A stretch of 64,000 bases of DNA from an uncultured Roseovarius sp. (GCA_947499555.1 CANMOU010000001.1:806001-870000), one strand, 5' to 3'. Shown: positions 49,663 through 57,727, counted from the stretch's first letter. The notes: generated by a model from the sequence alone, not told the origin. Program-made: numbers and translations.

Positions 49663-50163
49663 TCAAGCCTGCGGTCGCGGCAAAACATAGTTGATGATCG
49701 GGAAAACCCCGCCGCGCGCGGCGCTTGGGCCTTCGCAGGGGCCGACCCGGGCGAAGCCGAGCTTCTCCAGAACCCGGCCTGAAGCGGGGTTGTCATCAAA
49801 CACACAGGCCTCAAGCCGGGGCCAGTCAAAGCGTGCAAACGCTTCCGCAATCGCGGCACGCCCCATTTCCGTAGCATAGCCTTTGCCCCAATGCGCGGGG
49901 GCAAACATGTACCCCATCTTACCCCGATCAAGCCCCATGGTGCCGATCACCTCACCTGCATGTGTGACCACACCGTCCAGACCGGTCAAGTCTGGCTGGG
50001 GTCGGCACCGGCTGGTGGTGAAATCGCGATCCGCAGGCCAGGGCCAGATCGAGGTCTGGCGCACAACGTCAAACTCTGACGCAATCGCATGCAACGCATC
50101 CACATCGTCAAGCCTGCTTGCCCGCCAAACCAGCCTCTCGGTCTGCGCATAGATCTCAGGCAT
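49663..50163 (-). CDS. GNAT family N-acetyltransferase (RimJ/RimL type), third in rtcB operon
   Basis: A 166-residue GNAT protein of the RimJ/RimL-like subgroup (TERLVWRASRLDDVDALHAIA, GYMFAPAHWGKGYATEMGRAAIAEAFARF, ACVFDDNPASGRVLEKLGFARVG). The acetyl-CoA loop is APAHWGKGYATE. It uses acetyl-CoA to acetylate an amine, perhaps a protein N-terminus; substrate unknown. The ATG at 50163 overlaps the previous gene's end by 8 bases. It is the last gene of the rtcB operon, 53 bases before obgE. Confidence 0.88.
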   Translation of the reverse strand: MPEIYAQTERLVWRASRLDDVDALHAIASEFDVVRQTSIWPWPADRDFTTSRCRPQPDLTGLDGVVTHAGEVIGTMGLDRGKMGYMFAPAHWGKGYATEMGRAAIAEAFARFDWPRLEACVFDDNPASGRVLEKLGFARVGPCEGPSAARGGVFPIINYVLPRPQA

Positions 50164-50701
50164 CGGGGCTCTTCCGGCTATAGGTCCAGGTGGGCACCGT
50201 CGCGTTCCGCGCCACCGAAAAGCTTTCGGCATCACCCAGATACTGAAAGCCGCAATTTGTCAGCACCCGGGCAGAGGCGGCATTGTCCTGAAAAACGCTG
50301 GCAAAGATCGTGCGTGCCTTTTGCGGGTTGGCCTGCAAAATCGCCTCGACCGCGGTCGAAGCCACGCCGGAATTCCAATAGGCCGGTGCGACCCAATAAC
50401 CGATCTCGGATTGCTCGCGGTCCATCCGTTCAAGGCCGATCACGCCCATTATCTCGGCACCGCCCATGCGCGTGGCGTCCATCACCCAGACATCTTCGGG
50501 ATGCTCCGGATCCATGACACGCTCGATAAATGCCTCTGCGGCACCGGGCGGCAGAGGATGGGGAATATCCGTGGTGTTCCATGCAACCCGCTTGTCACCG
50601 CCGAAAAAGATCATCAGCCCGGCATCCGAGGTCCGGATCGGGCGCAGATCAAACCGGCCTGTGTCGATGATTTGCTCTTTTTGAACAGTCTGAAATATCA
50701 T
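50156..50701 (-). CDS. GNAT family N-acetyltransferase, second in rtcB operon
   Basis: A 181-residue GNAT protein (DTGRFDLRPIRTSDAGLMIFF, EIGYWVAPAYWNSGVASTAVEAILQ, ASVFQDNAASARVLTNCGFQYLGDAE). The cofactor loop APAYWNSGVAST differs from the usual R/QxxGxG/A by Asn and Ser, which may weaken acetyl-CoA binding. The ATG at 50701 overlaps the lysE-like stop as ATGA. Substrate unknown. It shares the same sub-family with its neighbours at 49663 and 51300, suggesting tandem duplication and divergence. Confidence 0.87.
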   Translation of the reverse strand: MIFQTVQKEQIIDTGRFDLRPIRTSDAGLMIFFGGDKRVAWNTTDIPHPLPPGAAEAFIERVMDPEHPEDVWVMDATRMGGAEIMGVIGLERMDREQSEIGYWVAPAYWNSGVASTAVEAILQANPQKARTIFASVFQDNAASARVLTNCGFQYLGDAESFSVARNATVPTWTYSRKSPDA

Positions 50702-51303
50702 GCGTCTCCTCCTCCAAAGAGCACAAACCCCACGGACGCGACGGTCAGAACCGCCAGTCCGCGCATCAGGTAAGGTTCCGCCGCTGTGCCCGCGACCGTG
50801 CGGGCGATCCGGTCCCCTCCCAGAGACCAAAGCGGATGCAAAATAAGCTGCAGCGCCATCAAGGACATGGCGATGGCAAAGGTCGCCTGCAAGGCGGGCG
50901 TGCCGGGGCTCACGAAATTGGTAAAGCCCGTGACAATCATCGCCCAGGCCTTGGGGTTAAGCGGATGCACCACCAATCCGGCAATGAATCCAGGGGCTTG
51001 GGCACCCGCCTCGGCCGGACCAAGGCGCATATTGGCCACCTTCCAGGCCAGCCAGCAAATATAGGCAGCAGAGGCCCATTTGAGTGCCCCAAAAAGCGCG
51101 GGCTGCTGCTCGGCCAGCTCCATCAATCCAAATCCGATGGGCCAGATAATCAGCTGCTTGCCAAGGATGACGCCAAAGACAAACGGCAGCGCGGCCCGAA
51201 ACCCAAACCGCGCGCCGGTGGCCAGAAGAGCCATATTGGCCGGCCCCGGCGTGCCCACCTGAGACGCACCGAAGACCAGAAATGAGGCGACTGCGACGCT
51301 CAT
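50698..51303 (-). CDS. LysE family translocator
   Basis: A 201-residue membrane protein of the LysE/RhtB amino-acid exporter family, with about six hydrophobic segments and the family's N-terminal PGPANMALLATGARFGFRAALPFVFGVILGK. It probably exports an amino acid or related metabolite, but the substrate cannot be read from sequence. Both ends overlap the flanking GNAT genes by 4 bases (ATGA), so it is made with them from one mRNA. Confidence 0.88.
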   Translation of the reverse strand: MSVAVASFLVFGASQVGTPGPANMALLATGARFGFRAALPFVFGVILGKQLIIWPIGFGLMELAEQQPALFGALKWASAAYICWLAWKVANMRLGPAEAGAQAPGFIAGLVVHPLNPKAWAMIVTGFTNFVSPGTPALQATFAIAMSLMALQLILHPLWSLGGDRIARTVAGTAAEPYLMRGLAVLTVASVGFVLFGGGDA

Positions 51304-51803
51304 TGGAGTGCCTGCCAGTCAGCCCAGGAAAGCTCCATGTCCTGTAACGTGACAGGGGTCTGGTCCACATTGCAAAAAGACATGTGCTGACCGGTGTCAC
51401 GAAATCCGAGCTTACGCAGAACGCGCCGCGACCGCTCATTGCCCAGCCTATGTCCCGACCGCAGAGACTCAATGTCCTTTGCAAACCGCGCGCCAACCGC
51501 CGCCCGTGCGGCCTCGGTGGCAAATCCTCTACCCCAGGCATCCTTGCGCAGCCAATAACCTAGCACTCGGCCAGCTCGCATCGCACCGATTAACGCTCCG
51601 TTGTGTTCGACAGCGAAACTCTCCGGTTCTTGCGGCACGACTTCTGCAAAATAGTTTTCTGCATCTGCGGTAGTATAAGGCCAAGGAATGCGCGGGATCA
51701 TCCGCACGATCTCGCGCTCCTGCATCGCATCGGCAACCGCGCCGATATCGCTCTCGCGGAATCGACGCAGCACCAACCGTTCCGTCTCAATCACATTCGT
51801 CAT
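51300..51803 (-). CDS. GNAT family N-acetyltransferase, first in rtcB operon
   Basis: A 167-residue GNAT protein (IETERLVLRRFRESDIGAVADAM, GYWLRKDAWGRGFATEAARAAV, GHRLGNERSRRVLRKLGFRDTG). The acetyl-CoA loop RKDAWGRGFATE is canonical. The ATG at 51803 overlaps the rtcB stop as ATGA. It belongs to the RimJ/RimL-like group; the acceptor is unknown. Confidence 0.9.
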   Translation of the reverse strand: MTNVIETERLVLRRFRESDIGAVADAMQEREIVRMIPRIPWPYTTADAENYFAEVVPQEPESFAVEHNGALIGAMRAGRVLGYWLRKDAWGRGFATEAARAAVGARFAKDIESLRSGHRLGNERSRRVLRKLGFRDTGQHMSFCNVDQTPVTLQDMELSWADWQALQ

Positions 51804-53206
51804 GAGCCTGCCTCCCGCCGCGCCCGTGCCGCGCGCTTGGCTGCAGCCCGCTTCTTCCACGGCGCGTCACGCTCCCAATCCCCTGCCATGATCGAGCCAT
51901 AAGGCAGGATGCGGTCCACCGTGTCGGCCAGATCGAACTGCTTCATCTGCGCCTGCACGGCAGAGGCGGATTTATAGGCCGAGGGCAGCTCGGACACGTC
52001 CACATTGCCCGAGTAAAAGCGCACATCAAGACCTTCCGTTTCCTCATCAAAAACGGATTGATCGCTACGCCCTTCCAAAGCCCGCTTATGCGCCGAGCGC
52101 GACATGTTCCGCCCTGCCCCATGCGGGGCAAAGCCAAGGTTGCCGTCATGCACGGCCCCGCGCACCAGCAAGATCGGTTCGGCCATGTTCATCGGGATGA
52201 TCTGCGTGCCGCTCGTATCAGGCAGCATCTCGGGATCAATCGGCGTGGCCCCCTTGGCATGATAGAACAAGTCGCCCTTCCGAAAGACAAAGTTGTGCTC
52301 ATTCCAGAACCGTTCGCGCACGTCTGCGCCCGCGATCATCGCGGCCCGCTGATGCAGCGCATTGTGGTTGGACTTGGTCCATTTGCGGATAAGCTGCAAC
52401 GCCTCCCAATAGGCCTCGCCATCCTCTGTGTCCGCCGGGATCCAGGCATTTTGCTTTTTCACCCCTTCCGACAGCTTGGTGCGATACCCTTCGGCACAGC
52501 GCATCCCGAGCTTGTAAAGCCCCGCCCCCGGCCCGCGAGAGCCGTGGTGGGTCACAAGACAGGTCGCCCCACTCGCCTCAGAGCGCCCGACATAGGCAAA
52601 ATGGTTGCCGTCGCCCTGCGTGCCCAGATGTTCTTGGGCCGCTTGCAGGATCTTATTGTCGTTCAGAAACGCATTGGCGCGGAACGCATCATAAAGCTCT
52701 GGCGACATGGTAAAGCGCATGCCATTGGGCCGCCCGCCGGGGCCGAAATGCGTGGCCTCGTGAATGGCGTTCAGAATGTCCTGCGGCTCGGCATCGGTAA
52801 ACTCCGTCACCATGACCGAACAACAGATATCGGCCGAGTGCATACCCGGGTGAATGGCGTTCTTGGCCACGGCCACACCGCCCACGGGGATCGTGCCCTC
52901 TGGGCCTGCCGGGCAGGCATCGGGCATCACCGCACCGCCTACCAGCGTCGGCGTGCGCATCAACACATCCATGGTACGCCGCACGCTGGCAACGTTTTCG
53001 ACCTCGGCCTCGGTCTCGGCCTCAAGGTTGAACTGGTAGCCGGGGTTCTTTTGCAGCTTCAGGCGAGGGGCCGGTTTGTTGGCCACAACCCAATTGGCCA
53101 GGGCCTCTCCCTCCAGCCCAAGTGCATTGACCGTTTCAATCGCGCGGCCAAGGGCAGGCCCTTGCTCAAAGCCCAAATCAATCAAATCTTTCCCCGTTAC
53201 GGTCAT
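51800..53206 (-). CDS. rtcB: RtcB family RNA ligase
   Basis: RtcB joins RNA 2',3'-cyclic phosphate or 3'-phosphate ends to 5'-OH ends using GTP and manganese, in RNA repair. The 468-residue protein keeps GDGNHFAYVG, THHGSRGPG, the manganese/GMP region (EHNFVFRKGD) and APHGAGRNMSR with the histidine that is guanylylated in RtcB. The metal-binding stretch near the start reads SADICCSVM where classical RtcB has VDIGCGM: Asp and Cys are kept but Gly is replaced. No archease gene is near. The ATG at 53206 has GAGGGAAAAAG upstream. It heads an operon with three GNAT genes and a LysE gene. Confidence 0.87.
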   Translation of the reverse strand: MTVTGKDLIDLGFEQGPALGRAIETVNALGLEGEALANWVVANKPAPRLKLQKNPGYQFNLEAETEAEVENVASVRRTMDVLMRTPTLVGGAVMPDACPAGPEGTIPVGGVAVAKNAIHPGMHSADICCSVMVTEFTDAEPQDILNAIHEATHFGPGGRPNGMRFTMSPELYDAFRANAFLNDNKILQAAQEHLGTQGDGNHFAYVGRSEASGATCLVTHHGSRGPGAGLYKLGMRCAEGYRTKLSEGVKKQNAWIPADTEDGEAYWEALQLIRKWTKSNHNALHQRAAMIAGADVRERFWNEHNFVFRKGDLFYHAKGATPIDPEMLPDTSGTQIIPMNMAEPILLVRGAVHDGNLGFAPHGAGRNMSRSAHKRALEGRSDQSVFDEETEGLDVRFYSGNVDVSELPSAYKSASAVQAQMKQFDLADTVDRILPYGSIMAGDWERDAPWKKRAAAKRAARARREAGS

Positions 53207-53273
53207 CGTCTTTTTCCCTCTAATGGGCGCGCATTTCTGCGCTTTTATGAACCGGTCCGGAGCTTCTTTCGCC

Positions 53274-53308
53274 AAAAAGAAAAAGGGACCGGCGGTTTGC
53301 CGATCCCT
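53274..53308 (-). terminator. Intrinsic terminator of rplU-rpmA
   Basis: On the minus strand, a stem of AGGGATCGGC and GCCGGTCCCT (53299-53308 with 53284-53293, one G-U pair) closes a 5-base loop and is followed by TTTTTCTTTTT (53274-53284). It lies 27 bases after the rpmA stop and 68 bases before the rtcB start, so rtcB has its own promoter. Confidence 0.85.
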
Positions 53309-53334
53309 CTAAACTTCTTACCTTGAAGATCGGC

Positions 53335-53604
53335 TTATTCAGCGGCCTCCGCCATCGGGAGGACCGAAATAAAGGTGCGGCCCTTCAGGCCTTTGTGAAA
53401 TTTCACAGCGCCTTCAACGGTAGCAAATATTGTGTGATCTTTGCCCTGGCCCACGCCTTCGCCCGGCCAGAACTTATTGCCGCGCTGACGCACGAGTATG
53501 TTGCCCGGGATCACGGCTTCGCCGCCATATTTCTTCACGCCAAGACGGCGGCCGACTGAATCGCGACCGTTTCTGGATGAACCGCCTGCTTTCTTATGTG
53601 CCAT
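53335..53604 (-). CDS. rpmA: Ribosomal protein bL27
   Basis: An 89-residue bL27 with the flexible N-terminus [16 protein letters not shown] reaching the peptidyl-transferase centre, and [41 protein letters not shown]. It starts directly at MAHKKAG, with no N-terminal extension to be cleaved as found in Firmicutes. It follows rplU by 11 bases in the usual rplU-rpmA order and ends at a strong terminator. Confidence 0.97.
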   Translation of the reverse strand: MAHKKAGGSSRNGRDSVGRRLGVKKYGGEAVIPGNILVRQRGNKFWPGEGVGQGKDHTIFATVEGAVKFHKGLKGRTFISVLPMAEAAE

Positions 53605-53615
53605 CTCGTCTCTCC

Positions 53616-54326
53616 TTAGCCTTTGGCCAGCTTCTTGGCCTGTGCGACCCAGCCTTCACGCTCGATCCGGCCTTTGAACGATAGTTTCTCGTCAAACTCA
53701 GCAATCTCAGACTTACCCCACGCCGCGATCTGAGCAAATGTGGTCACGCCCGCCGCATGCAGCTTTTTCTCAAGCGCCGGACCAACGCCGCTCAACTGCT
53801 TGAGATCATCAGCTTCCGTTTTCGCAGCCTTCTTGGGTGCAGCCTTCTTCTCGTCAGCTTTCTTAGGCGCGGCCTTCTTGGGCTCCGCCGCTTTGGCGTC
53901 GGCCTTTTTCGGCTCTGCCTTCTTCGCAGGCTTCTTGGCTTCTGCTGCCGCAACAGCCACCCCGGCCACTGATCCAGCTCCCATCGCGGCTTTCACGCCC
54001 GACTTGTCGCCACCCTTTTCCAGGATGTCTGTCACGCGCAGCACAGTGAGCTGCTGGCGATGGCCTTTGGTGCGCTTGGAGCCGTGCTTGCGGCGGCGTT
54101 TGACAAAGTGAATGACCTTGTCGCCTTTGATCTGATCGACCACTTCCGCCTGCACGGCCGCACCGGCCACGAAAGGTGCCCCGATGACAGGCTTGTCGCC
54201 ACCCAGCATCAGAACTTCGTTGAATTGAACTTTTTCACCGGCATCCGCTGCAAGCTTTTCCACCCGAAGCATATCGCCCGACTGAACCTTGTACTGCTTG
54301 CCACCGGTCTTAAGAACCGCAAACAT
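53616..54326 (-). CDS. rplU: Ribosomal protein bL21 with Lys/Ala-rich linker and C-terminal helix-hairpin-helix-type domain
   Basis: The first 103 or so residues are ordinary bL21 ([39 protein letters not shown]), which sits on the 50S near helix-rich parts of 23S rRNA. Instead of ending there the protein continues to 236 residues: an Ala/Lys/Pro-rich linker (about 120-170, many KKA and PKK repeats) and a C-terminal domain of about 60 residues ([28 protein letters not shown]) resembling the helix-hairpin-helix-like domains that bind nucleic acid. Such extended bL21 are known in Rhodobacterales; the added domain has no established role that I know of. Confidence 0.95.
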   Translation of the reverse strand: MFAVLKTGGKQYKVQSGDMLRVEKLAADAGEKVQFNEVLMLGGDKPVIGAPFVAGAAVQAEVVDQIKGDKVIHFVKRRRKHGSKRTKGHRQQLTVLRVTDILEKGGDKSGVKAAMGAGSVAGVAVAAAEAKKPAKKAEPKKADAKAAEPKKAAPKKADEKKAAPKKAAKTEADDLKQLSGVGPALEKKLHAAGVTTFAQIAAWGKSEIAEFDEKLSFKGRIEREGWVAQAKKLAKG

Positions 54327-54451
54327 GGCGTTTTCCTCTTCGCTTCCGCGTCCTGTGGCCCCGGTTTTAACCGGCGTTTGGTGCCTCGGACGGCGCGCCC
54401 CTTGGGCGTCAAAAAATAAGCCCCGTGCGAGTCTCCCCGCCGGGATGCGCG

Positions 54452-54480
54452 CTTATCCAAGTGTTTGCCCTTCAAGTCAA
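54452..54480 (-). promoter_or_regulatory. Candidate rplU promoter
   Basis: TTGACT (-35, 54475-54480) and GATAAG (-10, 54452-54457) stand exactly 17 bases apart on the minus strand, 126 bases upstream of rplU. The -35 matches five and the -10 four of six consensus bases. It is just downstream of the preceding gene's terminator. Confidence 0.55.
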
Positions 54481-54489
54481 GGCTGATCT

Positions 54490-54520
54490 CAAAGAAAAAC
54501 CCGGGATTTGCATCCCGGGT
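54490..54520 (-). terminator. Intrinsic terminator of the peroxiredoxin gene
   Basis: A 9-base perfect stem ACCCGGGAT (54499-54507) with ATCCCGGGT (54512-54520) and a 4-base loop, followed on the minus strand by TTTTCTTT. It lies 46 bases after the stop of the gene at 54567. Confidence 0.85.
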
Positions 54521-54566
54521 CCGTGAGTGGTGTGCCGGGCCTGAAAGGCCCATCACTGCGACGCGC

Positions 54567-55103
54567 TCAGACCGCGCCGGTATATTCGCCACGTGCCGGG
54601 TAATCATTGGCAATGGCGAAATCGAGAGCACCAACAAGCTCTGAGAAATGCGGGCGCACAAATGGCATCGTCTGCACCGAGCCATAGTAAAGAGACTGTT
54701 CGGGTGTCACCATGAAGAGACCCGGCTCGGAAAAAAGCGCGGGTTCTTCAATCCCGATGGAGGTCTTGCCGCGCGAGGTCGAAATATAAAGACCCCATTC
54801 CTTGGCCTTTGGCAGGCTGAGATCATAGCCAAAGCGCAGCTTGCTGGCGCCAATCTTGTCGGCCATGGCGCGGGCGCGTTCTTCTCCGTCAGAGCTGATC
54901 GCGATGGTCTTCACGCCGCGTTCGGCAAAATCACCCACCTTCTTTTCCAGCTCCGTCAGATAATTGGCGCAAAGCGGGCAATGCAGGCCGCGATAGAAAC
55001 ACACTACCGTGCCGCGCTCCGACCCATCCGAGCCAAGATCAAAATTCCCATGATCCAGCGTCGGAACAGAGAGATCGGGGGTTATTTGGCGCGGCATCAA
55101 CAT
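54567..55103 (-). CDS. Peroxiredoxin-like AhpC/TSA family protein
   Basis: A 178-residue thioredoxin-fold protein of the AhpC/TSA family (PDLSVPTLDHGNFDLGS, VCFYRGLHCPLCANYLTELEKK). The usual peroxidatic Cys motif is here a CxxC, Cys42 and Cys45, as in the peroxiredoxin-like AhpC/TSA proteins rather than in classical 2-Cys peroxiredoxins. It may reduce peroxides or act as a disulfide reductase. GGAG precedes the ATG at 55103. It is divergent from an AraC gene with 93 bases between starts, so that regulator probably controls it. It has its own terminator. Confidence 0.87.
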   Translation of the reverse strand: MLMPRQITPDLSVPTLDHGNFDLGSDGSERGTVVCFYRGLHCPLCANYLTELEKKVGDFAERGVKTIAISSDGEERARAMADKIGASKLRFGYDLSLPKAKEWGLYISTSRGKTSIGIEEPALFSEPGLFMVTPEQSLYYGSVQTMPFVRPHFSELVGALDFAIANDYPARGEYTGAV

Positions 55104-55196
55104 GGGGCAGTCTCCTGAGTTTGCGTTTTTGCGTTATCGTTGCTATAGCAGGGCAATAGATCAATATTTTCCGAAAAACATGATAATTTTTACGAC

Positions 55197-55943
55197 ATGA
55201 GCAAAATAGACCGCCTCTCTGCCCTCATTCAGCATTTCGAGCTGCATGTCGCCCCAACCAATCCTGCCGCTGCTAATCTGGTAATATTCGAGGATCAGCA
55301 GACCGCCGCGCCCACCCGCGTGGTCTTTGCCCCGCTCGGCACGGCAGATATCGCAACCGAAGCACTAGAAACCATCGGCTTTTCAGCACAGGCCGATTGG
55401 GGTGGTGCGGCAAATCCGTTTCTGGGCGCGCTACCGAAGGCGGTGACGCTCCGGCTCGACACGGAACCTGAAGTGATCCACATCCTCAAGGCCCTGCAGG
55501 CCGAAAGCGCCACGCCCCGTTGCGGGGGCGGCGCGGTGCTTGACCGGCTGGGAGAAGTGCTTCTCATTCGCCTCTTGCGCCTGACAATCGAGCGTGGCGC
55601 GACGGATGTGGGTTTGCTGGCCGGTCTGGCAGATCCGCGTCTCAGCCGCGCGATTGTTGCCATGCATGATGATCCGGGCCGCAGATGGGCGGGTGATGAC
55701 CTTGCCCGCCATGCCGGCCTCTCGCAATCGCGCTTTTCCGAGCTTTTCCGGACGAAGGTCGGCGAGCCGCCCGCCGCTTACCTGCGCCGCTGGCGCATGG
55801 TGCTCGCGCGGCAGGACGCCGAACGCGGGGAGAGAATTCAAACAATCGCGCGCCGCTATGGATATGGCTCTCCCGAGGCGCTCAGCCGCGCCTTCAAACG
55901 CGCCCATAATCAGCCCGCTATCGCCTTGCGCCCGACAAGCTGA
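55197..55943 (+). CDS. AraC family transcriptional regulator (cupin_6 type)
   Basis: A 248-residue regulator. The N-terminal AraC_binding/cupin_6-like sensor half contains the repeated RCGGGAVLDRLGEVLLIRLLRLTIERG motif seen in regulators of this class. The C-terminal AraC helix-turn-helix pair spans about residues 150-245 (LARHAGLSQSRFSELFRTKVGEPPAAYLRRWRM; ARRYGYGSPEALSRAFKRAHN). Divergent from the peroxiredoxin gene, with an AT-rich gap that must hold both promoters; control of that gene is likely but not shown. The ribosome binding site is weak. Confidence 0.9.
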   Translation: MSKIDRLSALIQHFELHVAPTNPAAANLVIFEDQQTAAPTRVVFAPLGTADIATEALETIGFSAQADWGGAANPFLGALPKAVTLRLDTEPEVIHILKALQAESATPRCGGGAVLDRLGEVLLIRLLRLTIERGATDVGLLAGLADPRLSRAIVAMHDDPGRRWAGDDLARHAGLSQSRFSELFRTKVGEPPAAYLRRWRMVLARQDAERGERIQTIARRYGYGSPEALSRAFKRAHNQPAIALRPTS

Positions 55944-56010
55944 GCAAGGTAGTCGCTTCTTTCTTGTCTTGAATACCCCTGCCGCGCATGACGGAACCAC
56001 GGCGCGCCCA

Positions 56011-56058
56011 AAGTCTTTTCAGAAAAGACTTGGACCAAAAGCTTGCGAGAAGCTTTTG
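56011..56058. repeat. Tandem perfect hairpins between converging genes
   Basis: Two stems side by side: AAGTCTTTT (56011-56019) with AAAAGACTT (56023-56031) around a 3-base loop, and CAAAAGCTT (56036-56044) with AAGCTTTTG (56050-56058) around a 5-base loop. They fill most of the 117-base gap between converging genes and can serve as terminators on both strands. The two are alike in composition (AAAAG core), as if copied from one unit. Confidence 0.7.
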
Positions 56059-56060
56059 CG

Positions 56061-56888
56061 CTATAGATCCTGGCTGCGCATCTGCTGCGCCACGGCCTGG
56101 CCCAAAAGATAGGACAGCTCTTCATACATCTGATCATAGGCCTCAAAAATCGCAGCGTTGAGCACCCTGCCCTGATCTGAGCGGTAAAACTCTGCGTAGG
56201 CGGCCAGCTCTTCCTCCTCAAGCGGTTGGTAGGCCAGAAGCAAAAACGCCCCAAGCCACCCTTCGGAATCATCGCGTATCTCGCCTTCCTGTGACCAGAC
56301 ATCGGCAAGCATGTCGTCTTCGCTCATTTCAAACGCGCCACCATCGGCGAGGCCACGGTAGAACATCAGGTTGGAGTTGAGCGCGCCCATAACATTGTAA
56401 TCCACCAGATCACTGTCAGCGATCAGCGTTTCGACCTGCTGAAAAAGCGCCGTATTATCGTCACGGGCAATCTCGTAGGCGTCCATCGCTGCCATCTCGG
56501 TGTCATCGTTCAGAAAAGCCTCGCGCGCGGAAAGTTCCAGCGCGACTATCTCCTGGCCGGTCTCAGAGGTGAAGAACGCCACCAGCTCGGAAATCTCCTC
56601 TCCTTCCAGTGCCGTTTCAAACCCTTGCGTGACAACCCGCGCCATCTTGTCGGTGTCGTAGATGCGCGCGACCTGATCTGACCAGGTCTGCGGATTAACC
56701 CCGGGCAGCATTTCACCACCCAATTCCGAGCCATAGCGCAGCCCCTCTTTGCGCATGATCTCGACCGTGTCGTCGATCCGCAATGCATCGATCAAAGCCG
56801 CCAGATCCTCGCCCGCGGCGCGCGTCACCGGGACAAAGCTCATCACCGCAAAGGCCACGGCAACGGCGAAGGAAAACACCTGTCTCAT
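56061..56888 (-). CDS. DUF2059 family exported protein (second)
   Basis: A 275-residue protein with a signal peptide (hydrophobic FSFAVAVAFAVMSFVPVTRA) and a DUF2059-like helical domain in its C-terminal part (ETALEGEEISELVAFFTSETGQEIVALE, EELAAYAEFYRSDQGRVLNAAIFEAYDQMYEELSYLLGQAV). It probably works in the periplasm; the function of DUF2059 is unknown. The likely start is the ATG at 56888, which overlaps the preceding stop by one base (TGATG), with AGGAG upstream; a GTG one codon earlier is in frame. It is a diverged tandem copy of the gene at 56888-57727. Confidence 0.82.
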   Translation of the reverse strand: MRQVFSFAVAVAFAVMSFVPVTRAAGEDLAALIDALRIDDTVEIMRKEGLRYGSELGGEMLPGVNPQTWSDQVARIYDTDKMARVVTQGFETALEGEEISELVAFFTSETGQEIVALELSAREAFLNDDTEMAAMDAYEIARDDNTALFQQVETLIADSDLVDYNVMGALNSNLMFYRGLADGGAFEMSEDDMLADVWSQEGEIRDDSEGWLGAFLLLAYQPLEEEELAAYAEFYRSDQGRVLNAAIFEAYDQMYEELSYLLGQAVAQQMRSQDL

Positions 56889-57727
56889 CACAACTCCTGT
56901 CCGGGATGAAGATCGGCCATCCGACCGGCAAGCACTTCAAACCGGTTGGCCATAATTTCGTATTGTACGGCGTTCATCAGTTCGTAGACCAACTGCATGT
57001 CCGGATGTCTCAACGCCTCTAGATAGGTGCGCACATCATCCTCCGAGAAGTCCTGATAGGTGTAGGCGGCATTGGCCAGGGCCGAGACCTGCAAGGTCAC
57101 CCGCAGCTCTGGCTCCCCTTGTTTGAGCACATGGCGCAGCAACTCTTCGTCAATCTCATAGTCAATCACACCCGAGCGCGACGCGGCCATCAGGAAGCGC
57201 ACCTGAATTTCCTGCACGGCCCGCACGCCGCTATCGGCGGCATCCACCGCCTTGTTGAGCTGGCGCAGGATATCAACCCGCGCGTCCCCGTCAGCCACCC
57301 AGGCCGCGACCAGCTCGGTGCCTTCAGCCTGCTTGGCATCATCATCGGCCAGATGAGAGGCGTTTTCCGCTTCCACCAGCCGCTGCCCAAGCGGCGAGGC
57401 ATAGAAATCGGCCGCATGGGTCAGAAGATCATCACTGAGCGCCGCGCCAAGGATCTGCATTGCCATATCGTGCATCGTCGGCACGTCAAAAACTTCATCC
57501 GCCGTGCGCTTCCAATCCGCACCGAAATCGCATGTCTGCAAGCCCAACATCCCCGGTGCATCACCAGCCGCCAGCCCGATGCTTTCCAAGGCCACGTCAA
57601 AGCCCGTCACCTTAAGGAACGCCTCAAGCCTGTCGCGCTCCGCGGCTTGGGCGGTCAGACCGAATAGAAGAAAAAGTGCCGCTGCCATAAGGCCAATCAG
57701 AGGACGGATATCAAGAAATCTGCTCAA
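56888..57727 (-). CDS. DUF2059 family exported protein (first)
   Basis: A 279-residue exported protein (signal peptide around [19 protein letters not shown]) with a DUF2059-type region (DEVFDVPTMHDMAMQILGAALSDDLLTHAADFYASPLGQRLVEAENASHLADDDA) and a second similar region near its end (FSEDDVRTYLEALRHPDMQLVYELMNAVQYEI). Overlaps the next gene by one base. Together the pair forms a two-gene operon of related periplasmic proteins. No function can be assigned. The 216 bases upstream hold no recognisable gene. Confidence 0.82.
   Translation of the reverse strand: MSRFLDIRPLIGLMAAALFLLFGLTAQAAERDRLEAFLKVTGFDVALESIGLAAGDAPGMLGLQTCDFGADWKRTADEVFDVPTMHDMAMQILGAALSDDLLTHAADFYASPLGQRLVEAENASHLADDDAKQAEGTELVAAWVADGDARVDILRQLNKAVDAADSGVRAVQEIQVRFLMAASRSGVIDYEIDEELLRHVLKQGEPELRVTLQVSALANAAYTYQDFSEDDVRTYLEALRHPDMQLVYELMNAVQYEIMANRFEVLAGRMADLHPGQEL

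Noticed and set aside
52058-53326. 422-codon plus-strand frame opposite rtcB
   Set aside because: Shadow of rtcB; the protein sequence is His/Arg/Gly-rich and meaningless.
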